Assembly: GCA_021442155.1 (NCBI GenBank)
Contig: CM038217.1
Location: 149,985,834-150,049,833 of the forward strand
Length of the DNA stretch: 64,000 nucleotides
Origin: Cymbidium sinense
Taxonomy: Eukaryota > Streptophyta > Magnoliopsida > Asparagales > Orchidaceae
Direction of reading: 5' to 3'
Part shown: piece by piece, positions 36,648-49,440 of the stretch
Numbering within the stretch: the stretch's first letter is position 1
How the letters are laid out: the number at the start of each line of letters is the position of its first letter
Made by a program: the position numbers and the translations under genes
Notes under the pieces: model-generated
Databases searched by the model: none
Seen by the model: only the letters and a program-made list of their open reading frames with translations
What the model was told of the DNA's origin: nothing

Positions 36648-39394
36648 AATCACCACGCCATGGAAAGTGCACCGTCGTTGATCCATTGGCCGACGGATTA
36701 GTTATATAATTAGGTTATTTAATTATCCTAATCATAAACTTTAAATATATATAACTAAATATAAAAAAAATCAAAAATAATGAACTTATTCTAAAGATAA
36801 TTAAAGGGGGGATAATATAAAATTAATTTTGATTGATTTTGAACAGTGGTTTTCCTTAATTTATGTTTATTTAAAATCTTAATAACTTTAATTACATTCT
36901 AATGACTTCATTAATTAATTCTAAACTTTTTAGGAATATTTTAGGGGATGACCTCTACCTCCTAATTTTCTTGGAATTTATTAATGGGTTAATTAAGGAA
37001 ATCAATTAATGAATCCATAATCACTCTCTTAATATAATTAAGGATAATTAAGCATGTGAATAGTGGTTAATCATTTAATTAAGATAATTAAACATTGTTT
37101 AAGGGATCAGGAGGTTTATGGAATAATTTTGGGATGTTTTCCTTAAGCTATTCCCTAAACCCCCTTTCTTCCTTAATCCAAACCTAATTAAGGGTTAATC
37201 CACTAATAACCTTCTTTAATTAATCAAAGTTTCAAAATCAATAACTTAATCAATCCTTTTCTTGGGTAGATACTTAGGTGTTCAAAACCTAAGTAAGCTT
37301 AAGGAAATCAAATCCAACCTACATGTGGAAGGGTTATGAAAGTACTTAATTAAACCCTTTAGCTTAATTAATCATCAATTATGAGCCAATTGCATTAGCC
37401 CTTTCTTTCTTAAAATTTAAATTTAATGTGGTTTCATGTCACATGTTGGCTCAAATTTGAATAACTATGTTAAATGTGTAAGGGTAATTAATGAACTTAA
37501 TTTACACCTTAACCTAAACAAAACATAAAATCAATCAAATGGTTCTAAAAATTAAACTAAAAAACCACACACATGTGGGAGATGGGTTAGGACCAGCAAA
37601 CTTTCTCATATTTCCTAAATTCAAATCAAACTCAAAACAAAACTAAAAATTTCTTTAATCAATTTGATTCACTTTAAATGATATTATTCCATAGAATTAT
37701 CTTTAGGAATTAATTAAGGTGAATGAAATTATATTATTATATCACTTTATTTCTTTTTTAACATGCTAAATGTGTATGTCATATGAAAATTATGCATTCA
37801 TGTCTTTTGAAAATTCAAATTAAAATGAAATGTTTCCTTTATGTCAAATTGCATGTTTTGGCTAAAGTAAGAATATGAATGACTATTATCACTATTAAAT
37901 CCAAAATTATTTTCAAAACTTAGAAATCAAATATTACAAATGAAAATGCTACTTATAATTACTTATAAGTTTGCATGTGAGTATAATGTAAAATGTGCAT
38001 TATTTGACTTTTCCTTCTCTTCTCTTTTAACATAGTTTTGAATAGGATTTACAAAGTGTATAGTTCATTTGAAAAGTGCACAACGCTTGCTTAAATCCAT
38101 TTATATTCATTCTTATTTTATCCTTTAAGAGGGACCTTCACTTTTAGGCATATAAATTGCATAACCAAATCAAACAAAAAAAACATAAACTTTTTGCATG
38201 ACTCTTTTTTCCTTTCATTTCTTTTTATACATGCACATATATTTAAGAAAAGTGGTATATTAGTCTAAGACATCCCGATATGAGGTTTTAAGTAGCCATG
38301 TAGGTCTTATACTTTACACCTGGTGTAGAAAATAATGGTGACTCACTTATGTATTTACATGTAAATGTGCATATGAATAATGGATAAAAGAAGCCCTCTT
38401 TTACTTAACAAAATCATGCATACATAAAACATTCCAAATTTCATTAAGCAATATTCCTTAGCATTCATCATTAAAGTGTACTAACATTCCTACTTGCATG
38501 TATAGAAATTCTTAGGATTCATCCATGTGCATGTTACACATGTTGGAAAGAAATAAAGTATTGTGTGTTTTTGTGATAGTAATTCACTTTACTTAATCTT
38601 AAAATGCCTTTCTTTTGAATAGTTTGTTTAAAGAAAATCTAAATTTAGGATTAATTAAAACACATAATAAAATATTCACTAACAAAAAATCATTGATCTA
38701 CTTAGAAATTACTTAAGGGGAGGAAAGAAAAGTCATCTTCTTTTCTTTCTTTACAACACTTAGTAATTAATTGTAGGTTCATTCAAACCAAATCAAATAA
38801 TAAATAAAACTTAACCAAATCAACTAAATCACTTAAATGAAACCACCCTCTAAGTTAAACCCTTATACTTAGAAAACTCTAACCTTAAAGCTAAGACATA
38901 CCACAAACCTTAAATAGCACACATAGCTAAGTCACCATTTCTATATGTTAGTACATGCATAGTTTGATGGTTGCTTATGTGATATTTTAGTCCGATGTTG
39001 GTGTATGTAGATGAATGGTATGATGATCTTATTCTAATCATTATCTTCCACAGGGGATTGTGCTTAAGGGGTTTTGTAATAAAAATATAAATACTTTTTT
39101 TGCTATGCAGGTTGCTTATACCGCTAAGCATAATCCAAAATAAGCTAGGTGAACTTGGTTACCCATGTGTGAGGTGCTAAGTCCAATTTATTCATATACA
39201 TGCTTGGGATTGTGTGGTTCATTTAGCTAATCTCTATTTTGCAGGTTTTAGTTAGATTTAATTTTCCCAATTTTTAAGTAATTTTATAATTAGGATTTGG
39301 AATGATTGTTATGGGAGATTAGGATGAACATTGGTTATAAGACTATGTCTTATGTACCATGTGAAGCCTTTGGCAAACCACATTCCAACCAATC

Positions 39395-39446
39395 AAAAGA
39401 AGAAAGAAGAAAGAAGAAGGAAGAAAGAAGAAATGAAGAATGAAGA
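39395..39446 (+). repeat. GAA-rich purine tract in LTR block Z
   Basis: Repeated AGAAAGAAGA words in a purine tract of about 50 bases, at the conserved place in block Z. Confidence 0.7.
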
Positions 39447-41070
39447 CCCCCATAACATGAATTCCTTCTTGATTGTAATTAATTCATTTATAATTTGGGT
39501 TGTATAATGGTAGAGCTCGGCTACCCATTTTATTTTATTTTTTTTGGGTTTGTGTGATGAAGCCCGACCGCAAAAGGCCTCTTATTCTTTTGTGCTAGCT
39601 TTATAAATTGTTTGATGTTTGTTTAGCTTGTGCATTAAGATGGCATATTTTCCTAGTTTATTCCTTTTTTTCATGAATGGCCTAGATGCGATTAGACACT
39701 TAGGGAAAAATAAATTTTACCCAACTAATAAACTCAAAATCAAAAATAATAACTGATAACCTCACCTAAAGCCTAGGTTATAAATCAAGATAAAAGATTT
39801 AGCAACCCCTTAGTAGGATGTTGTATGTTTTCACATCATGCATAAAAACTATCTTGTTTCATTCTTATTATGGAGAGCTTCTACCTTTACGAGGAAACTT
39901 GGCTTAACCTTTAAGAGCCATGGTGAAAACACATTTCCTTTATTATTGATTTTGGCCCACAATCCAATTTCCCATACATTAAGCATATGAATCCTAAAGC
40001 TTGTGTCAAATGAATTGTCCAAAAATGAAAATAAAACATAACAATTATTTGCATTAGATTTAAGCCATTAATCATGCCCTACATGATCTAGTCTCTTAGA
40101 GAGTGTGTTTAAGGACTTAGTCTCTTTCTAAATAAACAATAGCTTAGCTATCTTGCAAAAGCATATGACTTTCCTACAAGTATTTAAAATCGTATGAGGA
40201 GTTAGTTGGTGGCTACCCCCAGGAGGTTGTAAGTCCAACAGTCAGGTGGTTTATCCTCTCTTGTTAAGGTAAACCAAATACCCATTTTTTGCCTTATATT
40301 TAGGTCATGCCTTGGCCCTCGCCAAAACTCCCTAGATTTAGGTTCAAAGGTTGCTACTTCCCTGTGCAGGCTATAAGCATAAATCCCCATCTCTTAGGCA
40401 TTTCCACAATCTTGTATTTTGGAATTGTAAGCCCTAAATTTCTAATAAAAATTCAACTCAAATAAATAATTCCCCTCAATTTTAAAAATATAAAGCCCAA
40501 CCATAGGATATTTTTGGATGCTTACTAGGCTTCCTAGTATCATAAGCATCCCCTACTCATCTTCCTTTGGTTTTGATAATAACTCCCTCCTCTTGATCAA
40601 TCCCACTTGATATTTTAAAATAAACCAATTGATTGATAGTCCCATCTTTGAAATCTTTGGAGACAATGATCATTTACCTTAATCGAGAGTATTCTGGAAT
40701 CTCATTCTAGTTGTAATTAACTATGGGATTTCCTTCATAGGAACTTAATGAACCCGATTTAAAATAAACCCTACTTTACTTTTTCATGTAAAGTAAGGAA
40801 AGAATCTCTGGTACATTCCAAAGACCCATAGTCCTTAGGAGTCCTTATTAAGGTGATTAGGTCCATTGTAAGATGGTGACTTCTATCTCTCGAGATAGTA
40901 TATCATTTCTTAATGTCGTACTCGATCACTTAATAAGAACATATGCAGATCTGTGTGGTGTCCAACACAAGAAGTGTTTGAAGATATTTTTTTGGTTCTT
41001 CATTTTTATCTTTTTCTCCCTCAGAAAGATTAGATGAAGAATTAGAAAATAATTTTACCACAGATTTTTC

Positions 41071-41091
41071 TGGTGACTCCACTAGGGTCGG
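41071..41091 (+). other. Primer-binding site (PBS) of the plus element
   Basis: TGGTGACTCCACTAGGGTCG is the closest of the three copies to the complement of plant tRNA-Arg(ACG) in its first half. It follows the LTR end by GATTTTTC. Confidence 0.8.
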
Positions 41092-41527
41092 TTCCTCTCT
41101 CAATCTTTGGTAAATGATCATTATCTCCAAGTATTGATAGTGTGTTTGTATTTTATATGAATCTGAACTATCTTTCTTTTCTGTTGGCACTTATTTTATT
41201 TCATCCTTAAGCTAAGCTAGCCAACATCCTTGGTTTAGGATCTCACCTCATGTGTTCTTAAAACCTGTTCAATAGGTGAAAATAAAATTTTAATAAAAAG
41301 AAATAACTAAAGAATTCCTTCTTATCATTTTTATGGTAAGGAAGGGTTCATTCCAAAAATAAAGAAAAATAAATCCTTTTACAAAAATATCAATTTCCAA
41401 AAAGCACTTTTTCAAAATGCACATAATAAAATATTTGCCCAAAAATTTTCATAAATCATCCTCATCTAATAATCTTCATTGTTATTGTAGGATCATTTCA
41501 AAAATCAAAATCATATTTTCAAATCAC
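41092..41527 (+). other. Leader between PBS and hairpin array (plus element)
   Basis: Homologous to 5253-5689 and 60156-60584. No coding frame is conserved. A-rich towards its end. Confidence 0.55.
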
Positions 41528-43216
41528 AAATGAACATCTTCATCCAATTTGTTGAATGAATATTTTATTTTCAAAATAAAATTCAACAATCATCTTTTCA
41601 AAAATAAAATCCAAAATCATTTTTTTGAAAGCACAGATGAATATCTTCATTCAATTTATTGAATGAAGATTTTATTTTTCAAAACAAAATCAACAATCAA
41701 AATTTCAAAAATAAAATTAGCAAACACATTTTAAAAAATAAAATCAACAAACATCTTCTCAAACATCAAAATTACCAATCATCTTTTCAAAATTGAAACA
41801 ACATTTGGATCCTTCATTTAGCATACCTAAATTTACTAAATGAAGATCAAATCAATCAAAATTAAAATAACATTGATTCATTTAGGATACCCAAATTTTC
41901 TAAATGAAGATCCTCTTTTCAGAAAACCAAAATCAAAATCAAAATTGAAACAACATTTGGATATTTCATTTATCATACCCAAATTTTCTAAATGAAGATC
42001 CTCTTTTTCAAAAGTCAAACTCAAAATTAAAAATCAAAAACAACATTTGGATTTCCTTGGCATACCTAAATTTGCTCAGACATTTGGATTTCCTTAGTAT
42101 ATCTAAATTTTCTAAGAATCCACTTTTAAAAAAAATAAAACAACAAAAATAAAAACACATTTGGATTTTCTTAGTATACCTAAATTTTCTAAGAATCCTA
42201 TTTTCAAAATCATCGAAAACAAAACACACTTGGATTTCTTTAGCATACCTAAATTTGATAAATCTTATTTTCAAAAATCATCAAAACAAAAATACAATTG
42301 GATTTCCTTAGCATGCCTAAATTTGCTAAGAATTCTCTTTTAAAAAAACAATAAAAAAAACATATTTGGATTTCCTTAGCATACCTAAATTTGCTAAGAA
42401 TCTTCTTTTCAAAAAAAAAACTTAACAAAAATAAAAACACATTTGGATTTCCTTATCATACCTAAATTTGCTAAAGATCCTCTTTTCAAAAATCATCAAA
42501 ACAAAAAACACATTGGATTTTCTTAGTATACCTAAATTTGCTAAGAATACTATTTTTAAAAATCATCAAAACAAAAACACATTTGGATTTCTTTAGCATA
42601 CCTAAATTTGCTAAGAATCCTCTTTTCAAAAATCATCAAAAATGAAACATGCTTGGATTTCCTTAGCATGCATAAATTTGCTAAGAATCCTATTTTCAAA
42701 ATCATCAAAACAAAACATATTTGGATATCTTTTATTTAGCATACCTAAATTTGCTAAGTAAAGAATTCTCTTTTCAAAAATCATCAAAAATAACAAAACA
42801 CTTGGATTCTTCATTTAGCATATCCAAATTTGCTAAGTGAAGATTACATTCTCAAATTCACACTTGATTCACAAACAAGCAAACAAAAGAAGAAAATTAT
42901 TTTCAAACACCTTAATAGCATACCCAAATTTGCTAAGTGAGTAAATTCCAAAATCAGAAATCAAAATAAAATCACCCTTTACTTTAACATACTCAAATTT
43001 GTTAAATAAAGGGTCCTCAAACTCAAAAATCAAATTCAGATATGAACCTATGGGAGCATCAATCTCTCTAAAAATATTTAAGCTCATTTTAAACATACAC
43101 AAATTTGTTGAAAGTGGAATCTATATTCAAAAAATCTCCTTTCCAATCAATTCAGAAACCTCTCTTCTAAATTCATTTGAGCCCCACTTAACACTTTTAA
43201 GTTGTTGAGTGTGGGT
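41528..43216 (+). repeat. Array of about 21 related hairpins (copy 2)
   Basis: About 21 hairpins with A-rich spacers. From 42080 to 42700 the units are nearly uniform: arms like GGATTTCCTTAGCA and TGCTAAGAATCC around a loop like TACCTAAATT, spaced about 70 bases. The first units instead use ATCTTCATTCAA and TTGAATGAAGAT, and the last use GAGCCCCACTTAACA and TGTTGAGTGTGGG. The conserved core is CATACCTAAATTTG. Frames here, on either strand (for example 42274-42008 minus), are by-products of the repeat. Confidence 0.85.
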
Positions 43217-43299
43217 TCAAATTTTAAATCAAAATTAAAAAATCAACAAAGCAAAAAAAATCTGATTTGGGTTTATTTTTTTGACATTACAGACTTTTA

Positions 43300-45140
43300 G
43301 TTAGTTTTCAGTTAGTTCAGTTTAGTGCAATTTAGTTTCAATTGGCAGCACAGAAGTATGTGTTCACATTTTCTGGGATGACTTGGCCTTGATCCTCCAG
43401 CGACTTCACCCACCTCATCCACTTTGGTCGAGGCTTTGAGGAGGTTAGAATCACATGTGAGGGGACCACTCTCACAACAATCAGTAGAATCATAGTGATC
43501 GGGCATAAGCCAGTCATCCAGGTTGAGTTACCATCTGATTCGGAGATCCCCTCACTAAAGAGGAAGGTTGTGGTAGTTCCCACAATAATAGCAGTTACAG
43601 TGCCAGTGCACCCAGTTGTTCCCCTTACTGCCCTAGTATGGGATAGCACCCACTCACTGGCTCCCTCCAAGGGGAAGGCTCCCCTGATTCCAGGGATTAT
43701 CTCCTCTGCCTTTGAGATTGGGTCTAGTTCTCCCTCCCACCTAACTCCAAAGAACAAAATAGATCACATGATCAGCATCATACCCACATCAGGAGTTGGA
43801 GGCAATTTCCCATGCTGTGGTAGAGGAGTTGCCTAGGATGGTTTCCGCACTGATCATAGAAAATAGGTTCCATCCTCTCTCTAGATTTAATAGAGAGAAT
43901 GTTAGGAGGATTTTAGTTTCACCTCCGCTAGCAATATAGTTTTAGGCTCCTATCAATGAGTAGAGGAGGTCATACACCGGCCTTAGACTAATTAAATGCT
44001 AAGTATGTAGATCTTATGGATGATTAGAGTCCGGGCTCATTGATTTACATTCCCCATAGTGGGTAGATAGCGTGACAGAGAGGCCGGGAGGCCGCAGACA
44101 TCAATGCATTACCAAGAGTGGAGGTACAAGCAGTAAGAGCCTCGCTCTTATTAACTTTCTAGATCTATGTACTACCCGTGTCAATCATACTGATAGCATC
44201 TTACTGACATGCACTACCCACTATAGGAGAGGAGCTCCTACTCAGAGAGAGTCAGTGGTACCTCCACCACACCGCTCTACTCCGTGCCCACTATCTCTGA
44301 TACATGTTCCATCATCTACTGTTCCAGCAACGGCCATGAAGATCACATCGGGGGAGAAGAGAACCCCATTGGTGATCTCGCTATGGCCAAGAGATCCCAT
44401 TCCATCACACACCATCACAGGTGATCTGCTCGACCTTCTACCCCGCCAGGGTGAAGAAGGAATGATGACAATATAGTAATCATTCCATCACCACCACCAC
44501 TGCAACAATGTATGGAGATAGCAATAGAGGGAGGAGGAGATATTTCAATCACCCCCATGGCTATAGATCCTCCTAGGAGTACCACTCACCCATCTAAAGT
44601 GAGAGGCATATCTTTCCTCTAATGAATGTAGTCCTCACAAGATCAACTCTTCAGTAGCAGGGGAGGTTAGATGTCCCTCTGTTCATGACAATGATCCTAC
44701 TACCGGTCATCCTCAATCTTTTATACCTATTCAGTTGGACTGATCCCTAGATGACATTGTAGTTCAGTATCTAGTGGAGAAGCAGGAGATCTTAGGATAT
44801 GCTCGGTTCGATTTAAAAGATGAAATGGCCAATTTTGATCCTAATGAAGATGATCTGTTAGAGGATTTAGTGGGGGTATACATGGTAGGGGTTCCCTCCT
44901 TCATGATCAATAGAGTTAGGAAGGTGCTGCGGCTGAGCAGAAAGACACAACCTACTCGACCCAACACCTCCTTCAGCAATTAAAGCAAAAAATATGAACA
45001 AATAGATAGGATGGGGAAGACTTGAGTTTTTGGCGCGACTTAACCAAGCCCCACAATGCATCCTACTATAGAGCTAGTCGAGTTCTTGCATGTCTTGGAT
45101 TTAGCCAAGACTTTACCTCCAGTAGAGTAGGACAACACGA
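43300..45140 (+). pseudogene. ORF1-like / gag N-terminal region, broken (plus element)
   Basis: Counterpart of 7610-9475. Surviving frames are 43495-43836 (113 residues, with EIPSLKRKVVVVP, then SKGKAPLIP and FEIGSSS) and 44774-44983 (ARFDLKDEMANFDPNEDDLLEDL). The second is very acidic and then turns basic (RVRKVLRLSRK). No known domain is recognised. Sharing of these blocks with the other copy, across frames broken differently, argues that the region once coded for protein. It may be the extra ORF1 that Ogre-type elements carry before gag. It begins after the hairpin array, following an AGTTAGTT-rich stretch (43290-43330). Confidence 0.6.
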
Positions 45141-45780
45141 GCTTGTACAGGAAAAAGACATTAAAACCATGGTTGAGCAACATGTGAGAGAAGTGATGGT
45201 GCAAGCCCGAGGAGGACCATCGGTTCCAAAGGGTAGACCCTACACATAGGAATTTGATGTCATCCAATATCCTAAGGGTTTGCACCTTCTTCAAGAGTTT
45301 GATGGTGGAACCCGCACATATGCACTTGAGCTAGCTGCTGGTGGTAGTAATGCTCTTCTCTATTCGACTTTTGTCAAGAGTTTAGCGGTATAGCCTTGAT
45401 TGGTCAACTTAACAGTTTAGTGAAAACTTTTACTGAGTTGGAGAAACTCTTCATTAAGAGGTTTGTTGGAGCTCAGCAAAGGGTGACTGTAGGCAATCTC
45501 ATTGTGGCTCAATAACACCCTAGTGAATCCCTCATTGATTATATTCTCAGATGGGGCAATTTAAGTATGAAATGCAAACAGCAGCTATCTGAACATCACA
45601 CCATTAAAATTCTGTTGAAGAATATTCATGGCCCGGTCGCCTTCATGCTCAAAGGTTTTACCATCAAGACATTTGAGAAGCTAATCAACAAGGTGGCTAG
45701 CTTACAAGGAGAAGCCAAACAGTTATCTTTTTTGGATCAATCGACAAAGCCAAAGCTACAAAAAGCTTATTAGAAGAATC
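45141..45780 (+). pseudogene. gag: Gag capsid domain, broken (plus element)
   Basis: The end of frame 45022-45249 reads KDIKTMVEQHVREVMVQARG and is followed, after a stop, by EFDVIQYPKG. Next come LAAGGSNALLYSTFVKSLAV, a break, and KTFTELEKLFIKRFVGAQQR, the core gag pattern. The frame 45567-45773 continues with QQLSEHHTIKILLKNIHGPV and FEKLINKVASL. The copy shares its order with 9480-10065 and is broken at different positions. A protein of this kind would build the cytoplasmic particle that packages element RNA. Confidence 0.78.
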
Positions 45781-46440
45781 CATGGGCAATGATAGCAGTA
45801 AACAAGGGAAAGAAATTGACCAGAGAGCAGTATGAGCGACCTCGAGCTCCATAGTTGTCACTCCCGCCTCATATACCACCACCGAGGCCATCCTATCGGC
45901 CACCACGGTAGCCTCCACAGCCCTCACCACCTCCTCCTCACCATATCATAATGGGTACACATACCCGCCAGTAGCTATGGTCACTCTTTGGATAAACTAA
46001 ACAAACCATATTCATTTAAGAGGAGGTAAGGAAAAATCTTTAAGAATCTCTTAAAGCTTGATTTTCAGCTACCCGAGCCTGAGAGAAGTAAAAAAGCAAT
46101 GATCCTAACTTTTCCCCTACCACCGCATGCTAGGTCATGTTTTGGAAGATTGCTTTACATTCAAGGATTGGCTTGAACATAGCTTCAAGATAGGCGCCAT
46201 AGTTATCCCAAAGGAATACCTTGTGGAACAACCATCTAGTTCCATTAGAGTAATCCTTGGGGATACATGTGATCCTTCCAAAACCAAAGAAGGTTGGGAT
46301 ATCTCCTTATCCCAACCTCTAAGAAGATTTTCAAAATCAAGAAACTTTCTTAGGTGCGAGGCTCAAACCTCCAACATCAAGGAAGGTTTGCAAGTTGTCA
46401 AGACAACTTGGGAAAGGTGAGAAATAAAAGCATACATGCC
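45781..46440 (+). pseudogene. gag: Gag C-terminus: proline-rich linker and zinc-knuckle-like motif, broken (plus element)
   Basis: From 45781 a frame reads MIAVNKGKK and QYERPRAP, then a proline-rich stretch (PPHIPPPRPSYRPPR, and later PSPPPPHH). The frame 46127-46420 has MLGHVLEDCFTFKDWLEHSF, the second half of a CxxH-x4-H-x4-C knuckle. The first cysteine is lost because one base is missing just upstream (near 46110). A tail shared with 10500-10700 (PKEYLVEQPSSSIRVILGD) follows. Confidence 0.72.
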
Positions 46441-46990
46441 TGCCCGGATAGCCAAGTAGCAAACCATCGAGGCCTGCCTCTCCAACCCACTTTTGCAGCT
46501 ACTACATCAGCGACCACCTCTACTTCAACTAGCTCTTCCTATAGTAGACATCTTATATTGGTGATGAGGGCATCAAATCCCTCACCCCACTTACTTTACT
46601 AGATTTCTACTATGTACCTCCTTCAAAATCCAAGAAATCAAGGAATAAAGCTAGTTTGAATTACATCTGTGTCACTTCTGATGGGTTGTCTAATTCTACT
46701 AATAACTCTTCAAGTCTAAACAATAATTATAACAACTCTGATCTTCCTCTTTAATTGAGTTGGACTTTCCTTCTCAATACTAGATTCACCTCTTGATAGA
46801 CTTGGAATCATCAATTGAGGGTCCCATAGAGAAGTTGTAGGTGAGCGACAAGCGTGTAGAACCTTCCACTTGCCTACCATAAGAGATCACGAAAGTCAAC
46901 ATCCATAGTGACAAGGTTCTACCTCCTAGGGCAGCACCTCAAGATAAGGGGAAATAAGTCATTAGTTCAGATGATCGAGAAGCCCCTCCA
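46441..46990 (+). other. Degraded gag-protease spacer (plus element)
   Basis: No conserved domain is visible. Serine/threonine-rich and proline-rich fragments occur in changing frames (for example TTSATTSTSTSSS near 46510-46550). It links gag to the protease region in a continuous element and has no counterpart in the other copies of the window. Confidence 0.4.
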
Positions 46991-47420
46991 TAGGATGCTC
47001 CACTCTTAGATATGCTTATGGAGGATCAACCCAAGGTGGACTACAATGTCCTCTCTCACCTAAGAAAGTTGTCATCTAAGTTAAGCATATATGATGCCCT
47101 TGTCTTATCCAAAGAATTGAGGGAATCATTAATCAAGGCTCTTCTTGATCAAGTGATATGCTTAGCTCATCTAACCACTATTGGAGAGGAGGCAAATTAT
47201 TCCAGAGAAGCCCAAGGGGTCACTTTCACAGATAAAGACCTTCTTTGGGGGGACATTGAGCACAAACGTCCCCTCTACATTATAGTGGACATGGGAAGAT
47301 TTGACTTCCGGGTTCTTGTGATCCGTGCATCAGTTAACATTATGAGTCTAAAGACCCTTGTCTATTTGAGGATCGACATCACCACACTCCGATGAAGATT
47401 GGATGATGTTGAGAGGATTC
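46991..47420 (+). pseudogene. pol: Aspartic protease, active site lost (plus element)
   Basis: The frame 47012-47395 (127 residues) ends in a typical retrotransposon protease start: GVTFTDKDLLWGDIEHKRPLYI, then GRFDFRVLV, then ASVNIMSLKTLVYL. Between VLV and ASVNIM the family has Asp-Ser/Thr-Gly; here only two residues, Ile-Arg, remain (47321-47326). One codon is missing and the catalytic Asp is gone. The protease would cut the Gag-Pol precursor. Beyond 47395 the frame is broken, with pieces like PLEIGEWKTKPSS and MIEYH. This call is based on the flanking residues, since the active site itself is absent. Confidence 0.75.
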
Positions 47421-48740
47421 AATGAGCAAGGCGAGAGGCTTTAGTTCCATAATGTTACCTTTGGAGATAGGTGAATGGAAGACCAAGCCAAGTTCTATAT
47501 CATTGATTCAAATACTTCATTCACGCTTTGCTCTAGGCCTTGGATACATTAAGATGATTCCATCCTCCTCCATCAATGCATTCAGAAGGATGATTGAATA
47601 TCATCAAAGGTGATAAAAAGTCATTTTCTGAGAGGTTGAGATATATGAGGATGCGACCTACTATCTTCCTCAAACACCTTTTCTCATGAACTTGGTCAAA
47701 ATTCAAGTGCAAAAAAAAAGAAGAAAAGAAAAGAAAAGAAAAATGAAAATCCAAGTGAACGAGAAAAGGACATCGAAGAAGAAGTAGAGCCGCATAACAC
47801 ATTCTACCCATAGTTCATTCAATCATATGGACATGTGAGTAGGATGACTCACCTCCACCAGTGTAGAAGACATAGAGGCAATCCTAGAGGTAAGACCCTG
47901 TTGGCCACCAACCAACAGAGGTTATGTTCCAGTTCACAAGAGTATCCCTACTATTCACATAGACTTGGAATCTAGCTCAGATGATGAGTCTAATGTGATT
48001 ATCATACCAGCCAACCCCTATTAGTGGGTTTCATTGGAGATGACACTCGAGTTAGATAACGATAAAGACTAGGCCTCCAGGCAAAGCACAAATATATTTG
48101 AATCAAGTTTATGTGAAACTATCAGATTAGAACCTTAGCTCTAACCTCACTTTTCTCAAAAAAGTTGAAGGTTTAGTAGTTAAGGAAGCCCTCACCTGGA
48201 ATGTCAAACCAAAAAGATTCCTATTGGGATCATCAACCTCAAGTCCAAAAACTGATGTAGGACTTGAGGATAATTCAAATAAAGAATTAATGAAATTTCT
48301 TTTTAATTGGTACTCTTGTGTTCTTAATCTTATAAAGAAGGGTTTGATTCCTTATACATGGTCTAAGCACAGGTTAGAGTACTTCAAAAAGCTATGGAAC
48401 AACAGAGGTAGGGATGCACAATCAAGATTAGGACTAGGATTTGGTACAATGGGTCCAGTTGATGATGATGATTACTACTTCATCACCAATCATTTGGATT
48501 CTGATAGGTTCTCTTTCACACCACACTCTTATGAGGATGTGTGTTTAAAACTTCATGATCTCAAATCAAAGATGCCGCCAAATTTGAAGAGGAGATCCAT
48601 TCAAAAATTGACAAGCTTAAAGAAATCAACCCTGACAAGAAAATCCATCCCACATACATCGTTCATTATTGAATGAAGAAGAAACTAATGACTTAGCTAT
48701 TAATGAGATTGACCGCTTTCCATGGAGTTATGAAGAGATA
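47421..48740 (+). pseudogene. pol: Protease-RT linker, broken (plus element)
   Basis: Pieces in shifting frames match 33561-34825 on the minus strand: IKGDKKSFSE-like, YMRMRPTIFL, then a lysine-rich tract from an A/G run at 47706-47745. The frame 48224-48676 (150 residues) is the longest: NSNKELMKFLFNWYS, LEYFKKLWNNRG, GPVDDDDYYFITN and a basic tail. It lies where Tat elements have a poorly conserved stretch before RT. No enzymatic motif is seen. Confidence 0.6.
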
Positions 48741-49440
48741 CCCTGATTATCTCCTGACATAGTAGTCCATAAATTAGCAATAGACCTTAACGCCAATCCT
48801 ATCAAGCAAGCTCCTAGACGCGTGCGATTAGAAATTGAACAATAGGTCATCTCTGAAGTCAAGAAACTGATCTATTCTGGTTTCATTAGGGAAGAAAAAT
48901 ACCCTACCTTGTTAGCCAGTGACATCCCAGTTAAGAAAAAGAATGACCAAGTTTGCATATGCGTCGATTTTAGGGACTTAAATAAGGCATGTCCTAAGGA
49001 TGAGTTTCTCTTCCTATACAATTAATGGTGGACATCGCCTCACCTCATGCAGTATTCTCTTTCATGGATGGGTCATCTAGCTATAACCAAATCAAGATGG
49101 CCCCCGAGGATGAAAGAAACACTAGTTTTCAAACCCCGATCGAAATCTATTATTATAAGGTCATGCCTTTTGGCCTTAAAAATGCTAGTGCTACATACCA
49201 ACGGGCCATGACTCAGATCTTCAATGAACTCATTCATCATGAGGTTGAGTGTTATGTTGATTGTCTAGTAGTCAAGAGCAAATAAAAGGAAGACAATCTC
49301 TTTGACTTGAGAGTAGTTTTCGAACAGTTAAGATAATTTAACCTCAAAATGAATCTCCTGAAGTGTGCATTCAGAGTAGCTTCAAGGAAGTTCCTTGGGT
49401 TTGTTGTCCGACACGGGGGAATAGAAATAGATCCAAAAAA
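48741..49440 (+). pseudogene. pol: Reverse transcriptase, YVDD mutated to YVDC (plus element)
   Basis: Read in order: IKQAPRRVRLEIEQ followed by a stop and VISEVKKLI (48815-48880), CVDFRDLNKACPKDEF (48960-49005), a frameshift near 49010-49024, then frame 49025-49285 with FSFMDGSSSYNQIKMAPED, YYYKVMPFGLKNASATYQRAM and VECYVDCLVVKSK. This is the Ty3/gypsy finger and palm order. In the YVDD catalytic box the second Asp is Cys (49253-49264), which needs two base changes. The first catalytic Asp in FMDGSS is kept. RT would copy element RNA into DNA in the cytoplasmic particle. It is non-functional from the frameshift and stops alone. Confidence 0.88.

Larger units (their letters stand above)
34826..41062 (+). 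mobile_element. 5' LTR of the plus element, lacking block E and part of D
   Basis: It enters the LTR in block D, at the point equivalent to about 19690, and continues to 35560. Then come C (35560-36330), B (36330-36650), A (36650-38920) and Z (38920-41062). It ends TTTTACCACA at 41062, eight bases before the PBS. This copy fixes the LTR 3' end, since the internal region follows directly. The missing start means the left junction at 34825/34826 is a deletion or rearrangement, not a clean insertion. Confidence 0.8.

Noticed and set aside
41071..41091. tRNA gene
   Set aside because: The match to tRNA-Arg is only to the complement of its 3' end; no cloverleaf is present. It is a primer-binding site.
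42008..42440. Overlapping phenylalanine- and lysine-rich proteins on both strands
   Set aside because: They are products of the hairpin repeat, which translates into similar peptides in several frames; no start or codon signal.
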